The notes: a model not told the origin generated them from the letters alone. Counted from the first letter of the stretch, positions 15,145-24,223 are shown. The stretch is 64,000 bases of DNA from Thalassobacterium maritimum (GCF_031127805.1 NZ_JARXHW010000002.1:149227-213226), one strand, 5' to 3'. A program made the numbers and translations.

Positions 15145-16452
15145 ATGGCAGGCATCAAGATACCAGTAGGCACAGATAACACGGGGCTCACTGCCGGCGT
15201 GGCGGCGGCTCAGAAAAAGCTGACCAGCTTTAAGGGCTACGCGATCAGCACCTTTGCGGCGATTGGCGCGGCGAGCGGGCTTAAGGCTATGTTCACCGGC
15301 ATCGCTGAAAAGATGGACCGTATCGGCAAGGTCGCGCGCGGTGGGCTGGGCGTGGAGTTTTTGCAGAAACTGTATCGCGGCTCCGAGCTGGCGGGCACCT
15401 CATTTGAGTCGTCGGTTAAGGCGATCCGCATGTTTGTGAAGGAGATCCGCAGCGCGGATGGTCCTACGGCTGAGATTGCGGCTATGTTGCGCGCATTGGG
15501 CCTCTCGCTCGAGGACCTCGAAAAGCTCGATGCCGAGCAGCTGTTTGTGACTATCTCGAGCTCCATCGGTAATCTGGCCGATGAGACAGATCAGACTGCC
15601 GCCGTGACTGGCCTGCTCGGCACTCGCTATGCGGACCTGCTGCCGCTCATACAGGACATCGCGCACCGCGGGCTGCCCGATATGGCTACGGCGAGTGCGG
15701 ACACGATTGATGAGATCCAGGACATGAATGATAGCCTCACGATCTTGGGGGATGAGATGTCGACTCGATTTGCCCCGTTGCTCAGTTTTATCGCTAAGCT
15801 CCTGCGCAGTTTTCTCGCGTATCTGGGTCTAGTCGGTGAGGGCTGGGGCACCGTGATGTCGCTAGTGATCGGCACAGCGGGGCGGCTTAAGCAGGTGCTG
15901 GAGGGCGTGTTTGAGCTGGATCGCAATAAGATCCGGACCGCGCTCGATGGTGCGCGCGAGGAGCTGGCGTATTTTGTCGCCGATGTTAAAAAGACCATCG
16001 GCGAGGGGATCACCGATATAAAGGCGCCCTGGCAGGATCGGCCGACCGTGCAGACTACAGGTGATGGACAGCTCGGGCCAGTCACCGACCCCGATGATGT
16101 GATCGGCGATGAGGGCCGCGCCGCGATCGAAGCGTATAACAGCCAGGCGCGCGATCGGCAACAGGCGCGCGTCGACGCCCGTGAGCAATCATTTATCGAC
16201 CAAGCCACACCGCTGGCCGAGCGCTATAAGGAGCTGCGGGAGTCGATGCAGGACCGGCAGGCCGCGTTTAACGATCCGGCCTCGATCACCGCATCCAGTA
16301 TGCGCCGCATCGGTGGCGGTGGCGGCGTGGCCGCGCCCAATGAGGAGCGCATTCTGCGCGTAAATGAGCAGCAGCTCGCCGAAATGAAGGCCCTGCGGCA
16401 GGCCGTGATCGCGCTCGGGCTCAAGACCGGTGTGAGCGTCCCATTTAATTAA
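15145..16452 (+). CDS. Tail tape measure protein (short)
   Basis: A 435-residue protein beginning IPVGTDNTGLTAGVAAAQKKL, the typical tape-measure start with an alternating coiled coil and membrane-active segment (KGYAISTFAAIGAASGL). A central hydrophobic region (PLLSFIAKLLRSFLAYLGL) is compatible with the membrane-inserting part. Tape measure length sets tail length, so this short version implies a short tail. The C-terminus holds a long helical RERQ-rich part and a Gly linker. Confidence 0.75.
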   Translation: MAGIKIPVGTDNTGLTAGVAAAQKKLTSFKGYAISTFAAIGAASGLKAMFTGIAEKMDRIGKVARGGLGVEFLQKLYRGSELAGTSFESSVKAIRMFVKEIRSADGPTAEIAAMLRALGLSLEDLEKLDAEQLFVTISSSIGNLADETDQTAAVTGLLGTRYADLLPLIQDIAHRGLPDMATASADTIDEIQDMNDSLTILGDEMSTRFAPLLSFIAKLLRSFLAYLGLVGEGWGTVMSLVIGTAGRLKQVLEGVFELDRNKIRTALDGAREELAYFVADVKKTIGEGITDIKAPWQDRPTVQTTGDGQLGPVTDPDDVIGDEGRAAIEAYNSQARDRQQARVDAREQSFIDQATPLAERYKELRESMQDRQAAFNDPASITASSMRRIGGGGGVAAPNEERILRVNEQQLAEMKALRQAVIALGLKTGVSVPFN

Positions 16453-16476
16453 GCCCAATCAGAGAGAGAGTAGATA

Positions 16477-17169
16477 ATGGTTAGATATGGTAGTATAAAT
16501 GCCGGTGTGGCGATCTTACAGCCCGGTGCGAGCTGGTCGATCGAGGACACCGGAGTCACCCGCCGCTATGAGTCCTATCGCTGTAATAGTGGCGATCTAT
16601 TTAGCCTCATGCCCAGCCGAGGCACCGCGCACCCCATATACCCCGGGCTCACCGTCAAGCGTGCGCAGCCGCAGGATTTAGAGCTCGGGTTGTGCGAGTA
16701 TGCACTCGAGTATAGCGGCGTGAGCGGCATCGATCCGATCAGCTCAGCCTCTCCGGAGCTGCCAGAGCCTGTGTATTCGCTCAGTCGCTCGCAGGGCACG
16801 GAGCCGATCACCACCCATCCAAATTGGGATGATATCGTTGACGCCGCGGGCGCAGCCAACGTGAAGTATGATGACAATGGTATTTTTCTCGGATTCGGCA
16901 AAGACTCGGACGATGCGAGCCTAGTAGGTGTTACCGATTATATCAGTTTTGGCGCAGTATTTACCAAGCGCTATGTGAGCTACGGACGCCCTGATCTCTC
17001 CGGCGTCGGATCTATTGATACGCCTCCACCTCAGGCACCGACTGTAGGTAGTGGATTTAACTGGCTCAAGGTCGATGCCAGCTACGAGCAGGAGGGCTAT
17101 GTATACTCCGTAAATGAGGCATGGATGCTCTCCGCCCGAGGCGGTTGGAATGCGGCGATCTACGGATAA
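16477..17169 (+). CDS. Virion-associated protein, unknown
   Basis: A 230-residue protein downstream of the tape measure. It is rich in Gly, Ser and Tyr, with strands such as WSIEDTGVTRRYESYRC and ISFGAVFTKRYVSYG, compatible with a distal tail or baseplate protein. An AGAGAGAG purine run sits 7 nt before the ATG as a ribosome-binding region. No family recognised. Confidence 0.55.
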   Translation: MVRYGSINAGVAILQPGASWSIEDTGVTRRYESYRCNSGDLFSLMPSRGTAHPIYPGLTVKRAQPQDLELGLCEYALEYSGVSGIDPISSASPELPEPVYSLSRSQGTEPITTHPNWDDIVDAAGAANVKYDDNGIFLGFGKDSDDASLVGVTDYISFGAVFTKRYVSYGRPDLSGVGSIDTPPPQAPTVGSGFNWLKVDASYEQEGYVYSVNEAWMLSARGGWNAAIYG

Positions 17170-17174
17170 TCACG

Positions 17175-17756
17175 ATGAAAAACCAATCGTTAGATTTTCG
17201 CTTTCAGCCCTCGGGCAATATCTCGCAGGAGCTCACCGTCGCGCGTATGGAGGCCATGCGCTTGGCTATCCTGCGGGCTCAGCCTCCCGCAAAAGTCAAG
17301 GGCGCTCGCATCGGGCAGACTGATAAAGGCTGGTGGCTCGCAGTCGATCCGGGCACGATCGCCGCGGCCGCTGCCTGGCCGCTCAAACCAGTGGTCTACG
17401 GCGCCACGGAGGTCAGATTTGTCTACGGCCTGGTGCATGCCGATCCGCCCAAAATCGACGATGAGGAGATCCTCGCCGATATCGACGATCCCGATTACCC
17501 CGGGCTCACCTGTGGCAGCGCCGGTAAGATCTATGTCGGCGTCGATCTCGCGGCCGATACCTACGAGCCCGAGAATCCAATCATCGCATTTGCCGATACC
17601 GTGCCCGACGATGTCGACCGCTCCAAAGCTTACGTCGAGATCGCCGATGTCGCATTTGCCGATGGCGCGATCACCAAGGTCACGCCCGTGCATCGCGGTA
17701 ATATCGACATGGCCAGCTGTGGCGGCGTGTTAAACTATTGGGATCTGGGAGACTAA
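17175..17756 (+). CDS. Virion-associated protein, unknown
   Basis: A 193-residue acidic protein. ATG 17175 lies 6 bp after the previous stop, and is preferred to the earlier frame start at 17121, which overlaps the upstream gene. A short N-terminal helix (ISQELTVARMEAMRLAILRAQ) precedes beta-rich, Asp-rich sequence. Probably a baseplate or tail-tip component by location. No family recognised. Confidence 0.5.
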   Translation: MKNQSLDFRFQPSGNISQELTVARMEAMRLAILRAQPPAKVKGARIGQTDKGWWLAVDPGTIAAAAAWPLKPVVYGATEVRFVYGLVHADPPKIDDEEILADIDDPDYPGLTCGSAGKIYVGVDLAADTYEPENPIIAFADTVPDDVDRSKAYVEIADVAFADGAITKVTPVHRGNIDMASCGGVLNYWDLGD

Positions 17757-17762
17757 TCAACG

Positions 17763-18896
17763 ATGAGCACTCTACTCGATCGACCATGGATCACCTGTTG
17801 CGCGCGCGCCGATCTCGACGGCGAGCCCCAGCCGCCATATCTGCACCTATGCGGCCCGCCAGCCGTGGCGAGCGTGTGCGTGAGCGAGGAGCGCGATGCA
17901 GAGCTGATCGGCGAATCCGAGTTTCGATTTTCGGCCGGCGGGGTCGAATACAGTTTGCCGCCGAAATCGTATCGGAAATTTAGCACAACCATGAGTGATT
18001 TTGTCTGGCGGGATCTTTGTTGTTTTTACGCTAGCGGCACCTGGTCTTTTGGCTCGCCCGACCAGACGACAATGACCTATAGCGGTTTATACGAGTCAGC
18101 CTACGACAAAATCACTGGGGTGAGTTCGGTTATCACTAATGATCCAGCATTGTTCGAGCGTAATAACTACGACTGCGCTACGGGGGCCTATATAAATTCG
18201 TCCAACAGCATCTGGAATACAGTAGTGGGCAAATACCCTGACACGGATGTAACGCCAGTAACGATCGACATACCAGGGCACCCGTGGGATGGCGAATACG
18301 AGCGAGAGGCCACATCGAACACGGTGGGCATCGATCGGGAAGTCACGAGCGATACGATCCTATGTGGATCATCCTCTGGCCTCGAATATGTAGGGCGGGA
18401 GGTCACGACGACCCTATCCGACCCCGACACCGAAGCCGACGCCCTCGATCGCGCCACCGCGACCGCCGGCACATCCTGCAGCAGCCTCTACGAGCAGCGC
18501 ACCACCGATTTCGACTTTACCGTGCGCACCAGCAGCTACGCCCTCCGCGCCGGCAACCTCATACCCGGCGCCCGCTACACTGCCCGCGTGGCGATCGAGC
18601 GCCGCCCCGCGATCAAAAACCCCGAGGGCAGCGGCTATGTCGACGCCGACGGCGAGCCCTCAGAGTGGGAGAGCACCGACGACGACGAAGAGCCCATGAT
18701 CGACGAATACACATTTACCGCCGCCGATCGCGATCAGATCGTGCCCACCACCGGCACCTGGTCCGACGCCGACGAGGACGGTGCCATCGATACCACCGAG
18801 GTCACGCCCCTGATCGCGCTGCCAGTGGTGCCGGGCTGGGAATACCGCATCGCATCCGGCTACCCAAAGATCGAACTAGCCCTCACCAGTGCCTAA
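17763..18896 (+). CDS. Large tail-tip region protein, unknown
   Basis: A 377-residue protein with a Cys-rich N-terminal part (ITCCARADLD, LHLCG, DLCCFYAS) and a C-terminal part rich in Asp/Glu/Thr, with beta segments YTARVAIERRPAIK and GWEYRIASGY that look like a fibronectin-type or carbohydrate-binding fold. Base composition turns strongly C-rich on the coding strand from here. By position it is a tail-tip or fibre-attachment protein. Confidence 0.5.
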   Translation: MSTLLDRPWITCCARADLDGEPQPPYLHLCGPPAVASVCVSEERDAELIGESEFRFSAGGVEYSLPPKSYRKFSTTMSDFVWRDLCCFYASGTWSFGSPDQTTMTYSGLYESAYDKITGVSSVITNDPALFERNNYDCATGAYINSSNSIWNTVVGKYPDTDVTPVTIDIPGHPWDGEYEREATSNTVGIDREVTSDTILCGSSSGLEYVGREVTTTLSDPDTEADALDRATATAGTSCSSLYEQRTTDFDFTVRTSSYALRAGNLIPGARYTARVAIERRPAIKNPEGSGYVDADGEPSEWESTDDDEEPMIDEYTFTAADRDQIVPTTGTWSDADEDGAIDTTEVTPLIALPVVPGWEYRIASGYPKIELALTSA

Positions 18897-18901
18897 TATT
18901 T

Positions 18902-19117
18902 ATGCGTAAATTTAAGATAGCCCATCCCCCACAACTCAGCGCCCGCCTACGCGAAAAAGCCGCGCAGGCCGCCCAATCCAAACCGCGCCCGCAGCCCGCA
19001 CCCGCCGCCGAGCCCGACACGTTCGAAGCGACCATGGCCCGCGCATTTCCGCCGCACCTACGCGGCAGCATCTCCGGCTGCTGCGATAGCATGGCCGATG
19101 GGCACGGCACTCAGTAG
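18902..19117 (+). CDS. Small basic phage protein
   Basis: A 71-residue basic protein starting MRKFKIAHPPQLSARL, with a Pro-rich centre and CC pair near the end (SGCCDSMAD). ATG 18902 follows the previous stop by 5 bp. A longer frame from 18284 on this strand is the shadow of the upstream gene, and only its last third is real. No family recognised. Confidence 0.5.
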   Translation: MRKFKIAHPPQLSARLREKAAQAAQSKPRPQPAPAAEPDTFEATMARAFPPHLRGSISGCCDSMADGHGTQ

Positions 19118-19144
19118 GGCCCGTTTTGACAGGTCTCCAGAGGC

Positions 19145-19861
19145 ATGCGATTAACCCTCGACCAGGACCTCGAAAAAATTATCCAATCCGCTGGCCAAAA
19201 AAATGTAGTCAACGAGCTCACATTTCGGCGCTCCGCCTCCGCGCCATTGATACTCAGTTTCGCGCAGAGCGGGGCCATCGTCGACCCCGGGGCACTCGAG
19301 ATCAATTTTGTCCTCAAGTCTGAGGGTAAATACGATCAAGATCCCCCCCTGCTGCTCAACGGTAGCTGGACCAAATCCGGCAGCGGCAGCGATGCCAGCT
19401 GGGAGGCCAGCCTAAACTTTATCACCACCACCCTCGATGCCCTGTTTGTCGTCGACGGCGACGATACCAACGACGAGCCCAGCATATCCGTGATGGGCGA
19501 GATCGTGTGGACAGTCGACGGCGTGACCCGCCGCACCGGCCGCATCACTGTAAACATCGATAACAACATCTACCGCGGCACCGAGACCCCTGCCGAAGAG
19601 ACCGCCGCCCCCGGCACCTATCTCACCGCCGCCGGCAATAACCGCCTCCGCCCCCAGCTAGCCATCACCACCCACTCCGAGCTCCGTGCCTATGTGACCG
19701 ATGGCGTGCCCCGTCCTCACCTCATTGCAGTCAACATCCCCGGCGCGGCGCGGCTCTGGCTCGTGCAAGACGGCACCGGCGCCGATAACGCCGACTGGCG
19801 CATCCGCCCCGACGACTATGTCGATACTAGCAACGAAGTCGAAATCGTCAGCTACCTGTAA
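19145..19861 (+). CDS. Virion-associated protein, unknown
   Basis: A 238-residue beta-rich protein (ALEINFVLKSEGKY, EIVWTVDGVTRRTGRITV, IPGAARLWLVQDG) preceding the tail fibre gene. The start is 12 nt past a TTTTGACAG motif. By neighbourhood, probably a baseplate or fibre-base protein. Confidence 0.5.
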   Translation: MRLTLDQDLEKIIQSAGQKNVVNELTFRRSASAPLILSFAQSGAIVDPGALEINFVLKSEGKYDQDPPLLLNGSWTKSGSGSDASWEASLNFITTTLDALFVVDGDDTNDEPSISVMGEIVWTVDGVTRRTGRITVNIDNNIYRGTETPAEETAAPGTYLTAAGNNRLRPQLAITTHSELRAYVTDGVPRPHLIAVNIPGAARLWLVQDGTGADNADWRIRPDDYVDTSNEVEIVSYL

Positions 19862-19886
19862 CCGAAATTTGAATACACAAATACCA

Positions 19887-21317
19887 ATGCGACAAATCCT
19901 CCTCATCCTCCTCCTCAGCCTATTGGGCCCATCCGGCGCCACGCTCCACGCGCAAACCGCCGCCATCCAGGTCGACCGCACCGACGGATCGATAGCCGGC
20001 CCCGCCGTGATCGACTGGAGCGCCCCCACCGATAGCCTCATCACCTGGCCCACTACCGACTGGGCCGACATCACCAACACGCCCACCACCGCCGACGGCT
20101 ACGGCATCACCCTCACGCAGGATGATATCCCCGTGATCGGTCCCGAAGAGATCGATCTCAGCGACGACTACGCATTTACCGCCGCGCTCACGCTCGACGG
20201 ATACGCCGTGCTCACCACCGATACCGGCGTGCAGCCCGGTGATGATGTGTCCGAGCTGACTAATGATGCGGGCTATCTCACCACCGTAGCATTTGGCGAT
20301 CTCACCGGCCCCCCCACGACCCTCAGCGGCTACGGCATCACCGATGCGTATACGCAGACCGAGGCCGATGCAATCACCGATCAAAAAGCCACCGCTTATG
20401 CGTATGGCCGCATAGCGTGGGTCGACCCGATCAACGGTAGTGATGTATCCGGCAGCGTGGGGCGCATCGACCAGCCCTATGCCACGGTGTCTGCGGCGCG
20501 CGACGGCCTGTTAGCTGAGTATACGCCGACCTATGCCGATCCAGTCACGATACGGACCGTAGGCGCGCAAACCATACCGGTCTCCGCGGGGTTGATCACG
20601 GACGATGGATTTATCTTGGATCTGCTCGATGGGTCGATATTGCAATGCACCAGCGGTAACATCATCACGCTGGGGAGTGGCGAACACATCCGTATACTAG
20701 GAGGCGGGTTGACCGCGCAGGGCGGGTATTACGCCATCGTGAATAACGGCGGATCATTTGAGCTGGTCGATAGTTATATCATAGGATCATTTGCGTCCGG
20801 CAGCTCGATCATAGCGATCAGCCATAACAGTGTTAACACCGGCATCATTAATCGCTGTGTTGTCGACGGGCAGATCTGGTCGACTGGGACTCTCAGGATC
20901 ACAGATAGTAATATATATGGCTCGCTGCAATTTCGGGCGGGCGATCATGATTTCGAAGTCTGGGATACTCGGATTGATTCGACTGGCTCGGTGATATACG
21001 GCAGCCAAATCGGGGCGATCTATTATCCCGATGGCGGATCAGCTCGCACCATCCGTGGGCTGTTTCGCAATGTCTACATCCGTTCTCCCGATGTGAGCTC
21101 ATACCCCATCGTATCAAATTTCTCTTCGGACTCTAATACGGTCGAGATCGCGTTGCAGCGGTGTAACGCATACGCAGGCGGGTCTAAAATTGTGCAAAAA
21201 ACCGGCACCTATGATCTACGGTTAGAGGGCGATGTCCTCTACGGCAATCTAGCCGCCATCGGCGACGGCACACTCGATGGCCTAGCCTATGATGGTGATG
21301 CTAATCGCACCTGGTAG
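19887..21317 (+). CDS. Tail fibre-like protein with signal peptide-like N-terminus
   Basis: A 476-residue protein. Residues about 60-160 show the tail-fibre repeat pattern (GYGIT, DDVSELTNDAGYLT, TTLSGYGIT), followed by a right-handed beta-helix-like region with many short strands (FILDLLDGSILQC, HIRILGGGLTAQGG). The first 23 residues (basic start, then LLILLLSLLGPSG, ALHAQ-like end) look like a Sec signal peptide, which is unusual for a virion protein. ATG 19887 is used; the longer frame overlaps the upstream gene. It may bind surface polysaccharide. Confidence 0.75.
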   Translation: MRQILLILLLSLLGPSGATLHAQTAAIQVDRTDGSIAGPAVIDWSAPTDSLITWPTTDWADITNTPTTADGYGITLTQDDIPVIGPEEIDLSDDYAFTAALTLDGYAVLTTDTGVQPGDDVSELTNDAGYLTTVAFGDLTGPPTTLSGYGITDAYTQTEADAITDQKATAYAYGRIAWVDPINGSDVSGSVGRIDQPYATVSAARDGLLAEYTPTYADPVTIRTVGAQTIPVSAGLITDDGFILDLLDGSILQCTSGNIITLGSGEHIRILGGGLTAQGGYYAIVNNGGSFELVDSYIIGSFASGSSIIAISHNSVNTGIINRCVVDGQIWSTGTLRITDSNIYGSLQFRAGDHDFEVWDTRIDSTGSVIYGSQIGAIYYPDGGSARTIRGLFRNVYIRSPDVSSYPIVSNFSSDSNTVEIALQRCNAYAGGSKIVQKTGTYDLRLEGDVLYGNLAAIGDGTLDGLAYDGDANRTW

Positions 21318-21350
21318 CATCAATGGATAACTCAACTCTCGCACAAAAAA

Positions 21351-22292
21351 ATGAATACTATTAAAATCCTACTAATCTCCACATTGTTTGCAGCGGCCAG
21401 CGCCGCCGGAATGACGTTTAAATTTGCTCCCGAGCCTCGTTATGCTGAGGTGTTTATCCGCCTCGGGCAGTCTAATGAGGTGGGCCGGTCGCCGGGCACT
21501 ATTTACAAGGCCTCGACCTTGCTAGGTCGCAGCAATGACCCGTATATCCGCATCAACTCATCCTCTGGCGGCTGGTTGAAACCTGCGTCCGCGGACCTAG
21601 AGGAGGGTAATAGCGTGCTGACTGATGGCTGGGAGTCGCTGCTCGCCTACGAGCAACGCAGCAGCTACTACTATAGCGGGCTGCAGGGATTTGCCCGCGA
21701 GCTAGCCGTCAACCAGGGCATGCGTGATGTCCACATCATCCAATATGCGCGTAATGCATCGCGACTCAATCGCGACTGGCGGGAGGTCGATGATCTGCTC
21801 TATCCTGATTGTATCGCATTTATCAATACGGCAATCTCGGACCTCACAGCCGCCGGTTGGGTGGTGCGGGTGAATGCTATTAGTTGGGTGCAGGGCAATG
21901 GTGATGCATTTGATCCGCTCTACGGGAGCGCCGATCTCTATGGGGCTAATCTCACGCAACTACTCGCCGACCTGCGATCGGATATTACTGGCGCCAGCGC
22001 AGCTCCGGTGCTGGTCGTGCGCAGTCCTGATTTTTGGCGACTCCCATTCGAGCCTGGCGCTGTCGATGCCAACTCGGCGCGGATCGACGAGATCGAGACT
22101 GTGCAGGCGGCCCAGGCCGCAGTCGTCTCGGCCGATCTAATTGGTGCGACATTGACCACGACCACATCGTTTGAGGATTATATCGAAAATTGGGATGATG
22201 AGGTGTCCGGCGGGCCGTATCCCACTCATTACGATGAGGACTCTAAGCAGCAGATTGGTATACTACAGGCCCAATCGTATATGTCGCTCTAG
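21351..22292 (+). CDS. Secreted SGNH/sialate O-acetylesterase-like enzyme
   Basis: A 313-residue protein with an N-terminal signal peptide (MNTIKILLISTLFAAASAAG). The block I motif GQSNEVGR with nucleophile Ser, a central WVQGNGDAFD segment, and a C-terminal YPTHYDEDSKQQIG with the catalytic His fit the SASA (sialic-acid-specific acetylesterase) family of SGNH hydrolases. It would remove acetyl groups from surface polysaccharide. It follows the tail fibre gene, so it may be a phage capsule-modifying enzyme or a lysogenic conversion gene. The GC balance here differs from its C-rich neighbours. Confidence 0.75.
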   Translation: MNTIKILLISTLFAAASAAGMTFKFAPEPRYAEVFIRLGQSNEVGRSPGTIYKASTLLGRSNDPYIRINSSSGGWLKPASADLEEGNSVLTDGWESLLAYEQRSSYYYSGLQGFARELAVNQGMRDVHIIQYARNASRLNRDWREVDDLLYPDCIAFINTAISDLTAAGWVVRVNAISWVQGNGDAFDPLYGSADLYGANLTQLLADLRSDITGASAAPVLVVRSPDFWRLPFEPGAVDANSARIDEIETVQAAQAAVVSADLIGATLTTTTSFEDYIENWDDEVSGGPYPTHYDEDSKQQIGILQAQSYMSL

Positions 22293-22313
22293 CAGCAACC
22301 AACCATCACCACC

Positions 22314-22646
22314 ATGCCAAAACTCACCGCCATCAACCTAGTATCCATCATGCTGTGGCTATTGCTCGTGATCGGCGGCCTCGGTCGCTACTACGTCGTC
22401 AACGAGATCGAGCGCGAGATCGACACTAAACTCAGCGCCAAACTCACAGCCATCAGCGCATCGCTCGATAACATCAGCGTGCGCCTGGATGATGATAACG
22501 GCACCGGCTGGCCCATCATCGACCAGCGCAACTATTGGCAGCTCGGCAAACTCGCATGGGAGGCGTCCGACCGCCTCTCCGATGTGCCATTTCCGATGCC
22601 GGACCCGCTCAAAATCCGCGAGCTACGCGTGAGCGGCAACCTCTAA
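22314..22646 (+). CDS. Small membrane-anchored protein with coiled coil (lysis region)
   Basis: A 110-residue protein. Residues about 9-28 are a membrane segment (LVSIMLWLLLVIGGLG), followed by a coiled coil (EIEREIDTKLSAKL). This topology fits an inner-membrane spanin or holin-type protein. It is 12 bp from the next gene. Functional call is inference. Confidence 0.45.
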   Translation: MPKLTAINLVSIMLWLLLVIGGLGRYYVVNEIEREIDTKLSAKLTAISASLDNISVRLDDDNGTGWPIIDQRNYWQLGKLAWEASDRLSDVPFPMPDPLKIRELRVSGNL

Positions 22647-22657
22647 CCCACGCCCAA

Positions 22658-23095
22658 ATGCAGATCACAAACACAGAGCTCACAGTCAGTCTCATGCGTC
22701 GCTATCCAAACGCCCGCCGCCAGATATTTGACGCCGAATTTGATGCATGGGAGCCCGGCGCGCTCAGCAGCATCTATAGCCAGTTCATTTGGCAAATGCG
22801 CCTACTCGGCCTCACAATCTGGCTGCGCAATAAATTAGATTGCGATAAATGGGCGTGGCTGCTCAAGGCCTATGTGATCCTGCGCAACGCCCTCAGCAGC
22901 AACACCAACATGCGGGCAATCGGGCTCATCTGCTACATGATCGATGGCGACCCAAAACGCCCGCACTGCATCATCAGCGCCGCCATCCGAGAGGGCGACA
23001 GCTATCGAATAACCGAGCTAGAGCCCCAGCCCCGGGGCGGCCTACTCACACTCACCACAGCGGAGCTCGCAACAGTATGGTTTGTCGCCTATTAG
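22658..23095 (+). CDS. Candidate papain-like peptidase/endolysin
   Basis: A 145-residue protein with a Cys segment DCDKWAWLLKAYV, a His segment RPHCIISAAI and a following acidic ITELEPQ strand. That order Cys, His, Glu resembles the papain-like fold seen in the MOA-type lectin C-terminus and in related phage proteins. Position right before a lipoprotein and after a membrane protein fits a lysis cassette. The family assignment is tentative. ATG 22658 is chosen; the longer frame overlaps the upstream gene. Confidence 0.45.
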   Translation: MQITNTELTVSLMRRYPNARRQIFDAEFDAWEPGALSSIYSQFIWQMRLLGLTIWLRNKLDCDKWAWLLKAYVILRNALSSNTNMRAIGLICYMIDGDPKRPHCIISAAIREGDSYRITELEPQPRGGLLTLTTAELATVWFVAY

Positions 23096-23223
23096 CCCCC
23101 ATATTTACCGCCGCCGCGCTCACACTCTCAGGCTGTATCCATCAGGTAGATACCGCCGATGCGGGCAATCGCCCAGAGCCATTGCCCGCACTCCCGCCGA
23201 TAAACATCGAACCCATAGATTAA
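23077..23223 (+). CDS. Small proline-rich lipoprotein, Rz1-like
   Basis: A 48-residue lipoprotein precursor: a signal of RLLAPIFTAAA, lipobox LSGC with Cys at residue 19, and a mature part of about 30 residues rich in Pro (PEPLPALPPINIEP). This is the layout of outer-membrane spanins such as Rz1. It overlaps the upstream gene by 19 bp in another frame. The partner could be the 22314 protein. It is shorter than the usual annotation cut-off. Confidence 0.6.
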   Translation: MVCRLLAPIFTAAALTLSGCIHQVDTADAGNRPEPLPALPPINIEPID

Positions 23224-23224
23224 A

Positions 23225-23626
23225 ATGAAAACAATCCTCACAATCCTACTCGCCCTCATGCTCACCATCGCAACCGGCTGCCAAACCGTAAGCGACCTAG
23301 CCGAGGACAATCCCATGGCCTACTCAGCCCTAAAGGTCGCCAGCAAAATCATCCTACTCAACCAAGTGCACGCCATCACCAGCGATGCCACCATACAGAC
23401 CGCCCTTAGCGACGCCATTGAGGCCGCATTCGCCAACGACACACCCACCGCCGTGGCCAGCGCACTCGATGCCGGCATAGCCGCTATCTACCCAGATGAT
23501 TCCGCCCTGCAGATCCTCATCCGCGAGGAGTTCGCCGACATCCTCACCGCCAGCGACGGAACACCGCAGGGTGGCCCCGACCTCGAATACCGCCTAGCAC
23601 TCGGCGATGCCCTCTACCAACTCTGA
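23225..23626 (+). CDS. Phage lipoprotein, unknown
   Basis: A 133-residue lipoprotein precursor with signal TILTILLALMLTIATGC (lipobox ATGC, Cys at about residue 19). The mature part is helical and Ala/Asp-rich with no recognised domain. Its start follows the previous stop by 1 bp. A lipoprotein in a lysogen can change the cell surface; function unknown. Confidence 0.65.
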   Translation: MKTILTILLALMLTIATGCQTVSDLAEDNPMAYSALKVASKIILLNQVHAITSDATIQTALSDAIEAAFANDTPTAVASALDAGIAAIYPDDSALQILIREEFADILTASDGTPQGGPDLEYRLALGDALYQL

Positions 23627-23629
23627 GCC

Positions 23630-24223
23630 ATGCAAACCGATCCACTACAGACACTCACAGGCATCTGGCTAACAGATCCCACAGTGCCCGCCGCGCGGCC
23701 CATCTGGGCCGTGCGGCGTGGTCGTTTCGGCACCAAAGTCCTGCCAGCCTGGCGGCCAACAGAGGATACGCTCTGGTATGATCAAAAGAGCCAGACCATC
23801 TACGCCGCCACCGAGAGCGAAGTTACCGATTTCAGCAGCACCCCCGCCGGCGATGGCCATCGCGGCCCCCTCCGTGGCGCAGGGCGCCTACATGATCTCA
23901 TGAGTGAGCGCACGCCAGTGTTGCGGCCCCTCACTCCCGCCGCCGTTACCTACCTCCACCAAAAACTCACCAGTCACTCCCCGGGCGAGTGGATCGACGA
24001 AATCTGGCTGCTCGATAACGGCTGGCACCGCGACATCCAGCCCCTCAGTATATGGGCTGCCGGTGGACTATTTAGCCGCATGCTCACCAGCGCAGGCTTT
24101 CCCCGCTGGCGCGCCGCCCTCATGCGATTCGGCCTCCGCGGCCTCCAGCTGCACCGCCTCTACCGATGGCTGTGGGCCGACAGTAGCCCCGAATACCTAC
24201 GCGACCGCGAAGGGCTCATTTAG
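23630..24223 (+). CDS. Phage protein, DUF1353-like
   Basis: A 197-residue protein. The C-terminal half, with H-D-L-M, FSRMLTSAGFPRWRAALMRFGLR and a final W-rich turn, resembles the DUF1353 family of small phage proteins, in which HD and R residues recur. The call is from a weak pattern match. Its last 8 bp overlap the converging integrase gene. Confidence 0.45.
   Translation: MQTDPLQTLTGIWLTDPTVPAARPIWAVRRGRFGTKVLPAWRPTEDTLWYDQKSQTIYAATESEVTDFSSTPAGDGHRGPLRGAGRLHDLMSERTPVLRPLTPAAVTYLHQKLTSHSPGEWIDEIWLLDNGWHRDIQPLSIWAAGGLFSRMLTSAGFPRWRAALMRFGLRGLQLHRLYRWLWADSSPEYLRDREGLI

Noticed and set aside
1116..19132. TTTTGACA copies as standard sigma-70 -35 boxes
   Set aside because: In five of seven cases a -10 box at normal spacing would fall on the start codon; no TATAAT follows.
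19701..19886. Longer upstream start for the tail fibre gene
   Set aside because: It overlaps the end of the preceding gene by 160 bp and hides a signal-type N-terminus at 19887.
16477..22292. Diversity-generating retroelement in the fibre region
   Set aside because: No reverse transcriptase and no template/variable repeat pair were seen.
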